Of a DNA stretch of 64,000 nucleotides, positions 59,500 to 64,000 are shown one piece after another (position 1 is the first letter of the stretch; each line of letters begins with the position of its first letter). Source of the stretch: DASXZH01 sp036502005. Lineage in GTDB: Bacteria > Armatimonadota > Fimbriimonadia > Fimbriimonadales > Fimbriimonadaceae. The position numbers and the translations under genes were made by a program. Location: positions 130,928-194,927 of the forward strand of contig DASXZH010000002.1 in NCBI GenBank assembly GCA_036502005.1, written 5' to 3'. The notes under the pieces are model-generated. The model saw only the letters and a program-made list of their open reading frames with translations, had not been told where the DNA came from and did no database searches.

Positions 59500-60900
59500 C
59501 TGGCTGAAATCCTTTCCCCAAACCAGGTCATTTCCGACCGTGCCGCCCTGCGCGCCTACGACTGCGATGCCTACACGGTCGATAAATCGGCTCCAACTGT
59601 CATCGTTCTCCCGGAATCAACTGAGGAAGTGCAAAAGGTGGTGCGCTTTTGCATAGCCAACAACCTGCCTTACACGCCCCGCGGGGCAGGAACCGGCCTT
59701 AGCGGAGGTGCGCTGGCTGCGCTTGGTGGCGTTATTATTTCTACCAAACGGTTAAATAAGATCCTTGAGATCGATATCGAGAATCGGTGCCTAAGAGCCC
59801 AGGCAGGTATCGCCAACAAGCGAATTTCCGATGCAGTTGCGGGGCAACGGTTGCATTTTGCACCTGATCCTAGTAGTCAGAGCGTTTCCACTCTCGGCGG
59901 AAACATCGCGGAGAATTCTGGTGGTCCGCACACTCTTAAATATGGAGTGACCGTTCAGCATGTTCTAGGAATCACGTTGGTGGATACCGAGGGCGAGGTT
60001 GCTGAACTTGGCGGCCCGGTTGCAGGATATCCAGGGTATGACCTACTTGGTCTGATTGTTGGCGGTGAAGGAACCCTTGGAATCGTAACAGAAGCCTGGG
60101 TGAAGCTGACTCCGTTGCCCGAAGCGGTCAAAACCGCCCTCGTTTCGTTCCGGTATGTAAGAGACGCCACCGAAACTGTTGCCGCGATTATTTCTTCGGG
60201 AACGATACCCGCCGCCTTGGAGATTATGGACCGCGGAATTCTGGCCGCTCTAAAGGCGGCGTTCAATTTACAGTTTCATCCGGAGGCAGAAGCGCTCCTT
60301 TTGATCGAAGTCGATGGCGGAACTAACCAAGTGGTGAATGACCTAGAAGCCGTTGAGCGGATTTGCGCCGAGAACAAAGCTTTAGAAGTCCGAGTTGCAA
60401 AAGATGAGTCCGAACGCCAAGAGCTTTGGAAAGCCCGCAAAAAAGGAATCGGGGCAATGGGGCGCCTCGCGCCAACCATCGTGACCCACGATGGCGTTAT
60501 CCCTCGCTCGAAACTTCCTGAGATGCTGGATACCGTTTATGAAGTGGCCGCTAAGTACAACCTGGGAGTCGCTAACATCTTTCATGCAGGCGACGGCAAC
60601 CTGCACCCTTGTTTTTACTTCGATGACCGTGAAGAAGGCATTGTCGATCGAGTAATCGCCGCCGGCGAAGAGGTGATCAAGTATTGCTTGGAACTCGGAG
60701 GAAGCATTACTGGCGAGCACGGGGTTGGCACGGAAAAGTTGGACCTTATGCCCCTCATGTTCAGCCCTGAGAATTTAGCCCTGCAGGCTGCCGTTAAGAG
60801 CGTTTTCAACGACGGCAGCTTGTGCAATCCGTGCAAGGTCCTTCCAAATCAGAAGAGTTGTGTGGAGCACCAAAAGCGCTGGCGGGGGGTCGCTTGGTAG
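59500..60900 (+). CDS. glcD: Glycolate oxidase subunit GlcD (FAD-linked), non-ATG start
   Basis: 466 residues if read from CTG 59500. FAD-binding PCMH part: TPRGAGTGLSGGALAALGGVIIS, GGNIAENSGGPHTLKYGVTVQHVLG, GLIVGGEGTLGIVTEAW; C-terminal part FHAGDGNLHPCFYFD and GGSITGEHGVGTEKLDLM. The frame is open back to TAA 59458 and the segment ILSPNQVISDRAALRAYDCD is conserved family sequence, yet no ATG, GTG or TTG exists before GTG 59629, so the true start must be unusual. Oxidises glycolate (or D-lactate) with GlcE and GlcF. Stop overlaps glcE. Confidence 0.92.
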   Translation: MAEILSPNQVISDRAALRAYDCDAYTVDKSAPTVIVLPESTEEVQKVVRFCIANNLPYTPRGAGTGLSGGALAALGGVIISTKRLNKILEIDIENRCLRAQAGIANKRISDAVAGQRLHFAPDPSSQSVSTLGGNIAENSGGPHTLKYGVTVQHVLGITLVDTEGEVAELGGPVAGYPGYDLLGLIVGGEGTLGIVTEAWVKLTPLPEAVKTALVSFRYVRDATETVAAIISSGTIPAALEIMDRGILAALKAAFNLQFHPEAEALLLIEVDGGTNQVVNDLEAVERICAENKALEVRVAKDESERQELWKARKKGIGAMGRLAPTIVTHDGVIPRSKLPEMLDTVYEVAAKYNLGVANIFHAGDGNLHPCFYFDDREEGIVDRVIAAGEEVIKYCLELGGSITGEHGVGTEKLDLMPLMFSPENLALQAAVKSVFNDGSLCNPCKVLPNQKSCVEHQKRWRGVAW

Positions 60901-61841
60901 GCGCGAAGATTTTCGAAAGTGAGCAAGAGCTTTCTGCCTTTTTGAGGGAGAGCGAGGGGCCGTTCCAGATTCAAGTGGGACTGCATCCAAGCATTTGCTC
61001 TGACCGCACAGGCAAGGCCAACCTAGTCTATAACGGAACCGGAATAGTTGAGTACGAACCCCAAGATCAGGTCGCAACAATAAAGGCTGGAACGACATTT
61101 TCCGATATCCAGCGCGTGTTGGGGCAGAATAAGCAGTGTATTCCTTATGTTGTTTTCGGGCCGTGGAAGCAAACTAAAATCAAAGCTACAAGCCCCGAGG
61201 ACCTAACTTTTTATGGGGTGGAGGAAAGCTTTCCTTTGAGCCTGGATCTTCCTTTTGGGGAAGCAGTGGCGCGTAACACTCCCGTTGCCGGGGAGGCTAT
61301 CTTTGGAAATTTTCGAGACTGGGTGTTGGGCCTTACCGTAGTGTTGGCGAACGGCGAAGTTGTAAAAACTGGCAGCAAAGTAGTTAAGAACGTGGCAGGC
61401 TACGACCTTCACAAGTTGTTTATAGGGTCTAGGCACACGCTAGGAATTATCACAGAGGTCACCTTCAGGACCACTCCTAACGAGTTGTTAAACACTCCTC
61501 TAAACATCGACCGGCGAACGGGCAAGAGTTCGCCTTTGCGCCTCAACAAAGAAACGGCTGCTGACTACAGTCACCATCGACACTGCGTTCAACGAACCAG
61601 AAGGTCGGATTTTGCAGATGCCGTCAAGGCTGCAGGAGAATGGGTGATAGCGGCCGATTACGACTCTTGCACTCTTTATGCTCACGTGCCGGAAGAACTT
61701 TCACGCTTTCCCCATGACTGGGTGCAATACGGCGATACGCCAGACGTTGAGAATCCCTATCAGCGCAAGATGATGCTGAAAATGAAGCAGAAGCTGGACC
61801 CCACAAACAAGCTCAACCCGGGAGTTTTTGGGTTCCTATGA
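60894..61841 (+). CDS. glcE: Glycolate oxidase subunit GlcE (FAD-binding)
   Basis: 315 residues from TTG 60894, which overlaps the glcD stop (TTGGTAG) and has GGGGGG 4 nt upstream; the longer frame from 60822 lies in glcD. PCMH FAD domain with VGLHPSICSDRTGKANLVYNGTGIVEYEP..ATIKAGTTFSDIQ, GEAIFGNFRDWVLGLTVVLANGEVVKTGSKVVKNVAGYDLHKLFIGSRHTLGII, and terminal KQKLDPTNKLNPGVFGFL. Electron-transfer partner of GlcD. The stop overlaps glcF by 4 nt. Confidence 0.9.
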   Translation: MVGAKIFESEQELSAFLRESEGPFQIQVGLHPSICSDRTGKANLVYNGTGIVEYEPQDQVATIKAGTTFSDIQRVLGQNKQCIPYVVFGPWKQTKIKATSPEDLTFYGVEESFPLSLDLPFGEAVARNTPVAGEAIFGNFRDWVLGLTVVLANGEVVKTGSKVVKNVAGYDLHKLFIGSRHTLGIITEVTFRTTPNELLNTPLNIDRRTGKSSPLRLNKETAADYSHHRHCVQRTRRSDFADAVKAAGEWVIAADYDSCTLYAHVPEELSRFPHDWVQYGDTPDVENPYQRKMMLKMKQKLDPTNKLNPGVFGFL

Positions 61842-63139
61842 ACTCCATATCGGATCTGGCCGCCCACTGTATTCGCTGCGGTTTCTGTTTGGAGAGCTGC
61901 CCCACCTTTGTCGTGACTGGAAAAGAAACAGAGTCCCCTCGCGGGCGGATTTATCTCATCCGCTCTGCCGATGCCGGTGTGATGGATTGGAATGATGAGA
62001 GCCTGAAAGAGCATATCGATACCTGCGTCGGCTGTCGCGCTTGCGAGACTGCCTGCCCAAGCGGGGTGGAATATGGGGCGTTGCTGGAGCTGGCAAGGGA
62101 CCGATTGGAGAAGGAGCATCCTTCCTTCGGCAAGTCTGCCTTGCTTTCGGGGATTACAAATCCAACCGCCTTGCGGCTGCAGCTTTCGCTTGGCAAGCTG
62201 ATACCGGGCAGAAAGATGCCCGGATTTGTGAGTCGATTGATCACAAAGGAACCCGCGCAGGCGGATAAGCCAGTGGCGCAGGATGCGGCGCATTGGCCGC
62301 CTTTAGATGAAAGCAAACTGCTTGCCTTGCGCGGCGAAGTGAGAATGTTAGACGGCTGCGCGATGTCTGTTTTGTATGGTCGAGTCAACGAGGCTACGCG
62401 TCGTTTGATTCGCCGGGTTGGGTTCAAGGTGGTCGATGTTAAGGGTTGTTGCGGGGCACTCCACGCCCACAACGGGCATCTGGATCAGGCTCATAAAATG
62501 GCTTCGGAAATCCTTAATAGCCCAGATCTATCGATCAGAAGCGATATCGGCGACGGCGGCTCAATCGAAGATCCGTCCAGACCAAACCTCTCTCCTCCGC
62601 GAGGGAGGTCGGTGAGCTTGCGAACCGGGAGGGAAGGGGAAACCGCGCTCGAAACTCTGGTCGTCAACTCCGCCGGCTGCGGAAGCTTTCTAAAGGAGCA
62701 GAAATCGGGCAATGTGCAAGATATCTCCGAGTTCTTGCTCGCCAATGGCCTTGCCGATCAGCTTGCAAAAGTTAGCTTTAACCAAAAGGTGACTTATCAC
62801 GATGCTTGCCACCTGGCACATGGCCAAAAGATCACTTCTCAGCCCAGAGATTTAATAAGAGCCATTTCTGGCTTGAACTACACGGAGTTAAAGGATTCCG
62901 ATATGTGCTGCGGAAGCGGGGGGATTTATAATGTCACCCAGCCAACTCTGGCCAGGCAACTGCTTGAACGCAAATGGGCAAATGTAATTGCCACCGGAGC
63001 TGAGGTGGTTGTGACAGGCAACCCCGGCTGCCACGCCTGGATCGAGCAGCGCTCTCGCGAAGCGGGATCCCCGGTGCGGGTGATTCATACGGCGGAGTTT
63101 TTGGAAATAGCGCTTCAGTCGGCCGAAAGTTTGTCGTAA
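61838..63139 (+). CDS. glcF: Glycolate oxidase iron-sulfur subunit GlcF with in-frame repeat insertion
   Basis: 433 residues. Two [4Fe-4S] sites: CIRCGFCLESCPTF (about residues 12-23) and CVGCRACETACPSGVEYG (about 66-80). Then two CCG domains: KGCCGALHAHNG, SAGCGSFLKE, YHDACHLAHGQKI, CCGSGGIYN, VTGNPGCHAWIEQ. Membrane-bound electron acceptor of the complex. Between ASEILN and LVVNSAGCG the family normally has about 10-20 residues; here about 40 appear, including RPNLSPPRGRSVSLRTGREGE encoded by the palindromic element at 62573-62635. The insertion lies between motifs and the frame is intact. Confidence 0.93.
   Translation: MNSISDLAAHCIRCGFCLESCPTFVVTGKETESPRGRIYLIRSADAGVMDWNDESLKEHIDTCVGCRACETACPSGVEYGALLELARDRLEKEHPSFGKSALLSGITNPTALRLQLSLGKLIPGRKMPGFVSRLITKEPAQADKPVAQDAAHWPPLDESKLLALRGEVRMLDGCAMSVLYGRVNEATRRLIRRVGFKVVDVKGCCGALHAHNGHLDQAHKMASEILNSPDLSIRSDIGDGGSIEDPSRPNLSPPRGRSVSLRTGREGETALETLVVNSAGCGSFLKEQKSGNVQDISEFLLANGLADQLAKVSFNQKVTYHDACHLAHGQKITSQPRDLIRAISGLNYTELKDSDMCCGSGGIYNVTQPTLARQLLERKWANVIATGAEVVVTGNPGCHAWIEQRSREAGSPVRVIHTAEFLEIALQSAESLS
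62573..62635. repeat. Palindromic interspersed element inside glcF
   Basis: CCTCTCTCCTCCGCGAGGG AGGTCGGTGAG and GCGAACCGGGAGGG match the intergenic palindromic core. Its first 44 nt (62573-62616) are identical to 63817-63860. The length keeps the reading frame and no stop is introduced. Confidence 0.88.
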
Positions 63140-63678
63140 TCCGCTTGGGTATCGATATCGAGATTTCCCTCCTCGAAGGGGACCGTTACTACGGGTGTTT
63201 CTGCATTTCTGATCAGTTCGCGTGCGCCTGAATCGCCCGTCAGGGCGAGCAGTTTTGGGAACATCGAGCGATGAAACGCGCACGGCGCGCCCAGTATTCC
63301 ATCGTAAGATGAGGCGGCAATTGGGTTTTCTTCGTTGACGGAGCTTATAAGCTTTTGAAGGTGAGCGGCTGTGATTTTGGGCTGATCACAAAGAGCGATG
63401 ACTGCCTTTTCGGCGTCGCCGATGGAAGAGATTCCGGCTCTAATCGAACTCGACATGCCTTCCTTCCAATCGAGGTTTAGGGCGATGGTGATTGGGAGGT
63501 CCTTTAGGCATTCTCGGACTTTGTCTGATTCTGAACCGACCACGACTATCACGTTTTCAAAAGTTTGTAGCGCCATTTCAGCCGCATGGTGAACGAGGCT
63601 GCTGCCTTCGTAGGGGAGTAACTGCTTTGGCGAGCCAAGGCGGGAGGAGCCGCCAGCGGCGAGAATTATTATCGCCAC
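63115..63678 (-). CDS. Nucleotidyltransferase of the MocA/MobA-like family
   Basis: 187 residues. NTP-transferase signature IILAAGGSSRLGSPKQLLPYEG at the N-terminus, then VVVGSESDKVRE, MSSSIRAGI, VIALCDQPKITAAHLQKLI (Asp metal ligand), LGAPCAFHRSMFPKLLALTGDSGARELI and terminal DIDTQADYDKL. This matches MocA (CTP:molybdopterin cytidylyltransferase) and related enzymes of xanthine-dehydrogenase-type cofactor maturation. No molybdenum enzymes in this window, so the substrate is open. Its 3' end overlaps convergent glcF by 25 nt. Confidence 0.88.
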   Translation of the reverse strand: MAIIILAAGGSSRLGSPKQLLPYEGSSLVHHAAEMALQTFENVIVVVGSESDKVRECLKDLPITIALNLDWKEGMSSSIRAGISSIGDAEKAVIALCDQPKITAAHLQKLISSVNEENPIAASSYDGILGAPCAFHRSMFPKLLALTGDSGARELIRNAETPVVTVPFEEGNLDIDTQADYDKLSAD

Positions 63679-63816
63679 GATCCCTCACCTGGGCCGATAA
63701 AGGATGACAAACGTTGCAACAAGGGTGGGTGTCCTACGATCGCGGCAAAGACCTGACTTCTCTCTTCTAGTGTTCGTTGGACGGTGAAGAGTAGCGACGG
63801 AAAGAAACCTAGAAAG

Positions 63817-63860
63817 CCGTCCAGACCAAACCTCTCTCCTCCGCGAGGGAGGTCGGTGAG
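63817..63860. repeat. Palindromic element, 5' half, interrupted by IS3-family end
   Basis: 44 nt identical to 62573-62616. Where other copies continue after GGTCGGTGAG with TCCGCGAACC or CTTGCGAACC, this one changes at 63861 to TGGAGTGAGCCC, the start of the insertion sequence. Confidence 0.85.
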
Positions 63861-64000
63861 TGGAGTGAGCCCTTTTTTGTAAACACCTATTGATAAGTTG
63901 TTAAGAGACATTTAGAGCCTCTCGGTAGAACTGGTCAGGGGATTTGTATCCTAATGAAGAGTGAAGTCTTTCCTGATTGTATATGTGGAGGTAGATATCA
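63861..64000 (-). mobile_element. IS3-family insertion sequence, right end (partial)
   Basis: Begins TGGAGTGAGCCCTTTTTTGT, which has the TG start and CCC-then-T-rich shape of IS150/IS3-group inverted repeats, and contains the end of an OrfB-type transposase. The junction is defined by the interrupted palindromic element. The rest lies beyond the window. Confidence 0.85.
63901..64000 (-). CDS. IS3-family transposase OrfB, C-terminal end (partial)
   Basis: Reads in from the right edge: IYLHIYNQERLHSSLGY, then KSPDQFYREAL and stop TAA at 63901-63903. The (Y/N)N..R.H..LGY.SP..F pattern is the invariant end of IS3-type integrase-core transposases, containing the region just after the catalytic Glu. 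About 32 residues visible. Confidence 0.92.
   Translation of the reverse strand, partial: DIYLHIYNQERLHSSLGYKSPDQFYREALNVS

Noticed and set aside
1..64000. tRNA, rRNA and replication origin
   Set aside because: I looked through the intergenic stretches for cloverleaf arms with GGTTCGAATCC-type loops, rRNA blocks and DnaA-box clusters and found none that I could support.

Overview
The window looks like a chromosome segment of a free-living, Gram-negative-type bacterium, most likely Armatimonadota near Fimbriimonadia. That is an inference. It rests on prepilin-type proteins with a C-terminal H-x(9)-DG-like tail, on secreted zinc metalloproteases and TPR/TlpA proteins typical of that group, and on moderate GC. 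Many genes have a -10-like hexamer only 5-9 nt from the start codon and no Shine-Dalgarno, so leaderless transcripts seem common. I see no rRNA, tRNA or CRISPR.

Layout. 1-3543: a giant secreted SBBP/Ig-like repeat protein that runs off the left edge. 3.8-8.0 kb: two tandem prepilin-like paralogs, a VOC protein and a large metalloprotease. 8.1-17.7 kb: two TlpA-type proteins, a BTAD/NB-ARC/TPR transcriptional regulator, a TPR-sulfotransferase, a lipoprotein and a prepilin; three promoters here share one precise direct-repeat architecture that I read as the regulator's operator. 17.8-21.3 kb: nfo-cinA-phosphomannomutase operon. 21.3-21.9 kb: a decayed DUF433/DUF5615 pair. 21.9-30.4 kb: DUF3352-like protein, mhqD/mhqO-like pair, S51 peptidase, then a tight holin-like/yvcK/coaBC/HD operon. 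31-37 kb: bacterial NHEJ (ku, ligD) with an unusual YkgJ-GT41 fusion between them. 37-46 kb: ribH, LolA/thioredoxin-like protein, tmk, pepF, pyk, purM. 46-51.7 kb: rsgA, a secreted protein of unknown role, and a DUF4143 ATPase under a perfect palindrome. 51.9-54.5 kb: remA-mreBCD. 54.5-59.4 kb: Glu/Leu dehydrogenase, then an operon of a Tes-like radical SAM enzyme with an Lgt-like membrane protein, then small membrane proteins and a lipoprotein. 59.5-63.7 kb: glycolate oxidase glcDEF and a MocA-like nucleotidyltransferase. The right edge enters an IS3-family element.

The intergenic space is rich in interspersed repeats: heptanucleotide tandem arrays (GTGATAG-type), about 130-bp MITE-like elements with CATAG-type inverted ends and a palindromic core, and composite REP-like sequences. 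One copy of the palindromic core lies in frame inside glcF; another copy 1.2 kb away is interrupted by the IS3 element.

Most noteworthy: (i) the predicted BTAD regulon, including autoregulation, (ii) the Tes-like radical SAM/Lgt-like lipid operon, (iii) the YkgJ-O-GlcNAc-transferase-like fusion inside the NHEJ cluster, and (iv) a palindromic element domesticated in a protein-coding gene.
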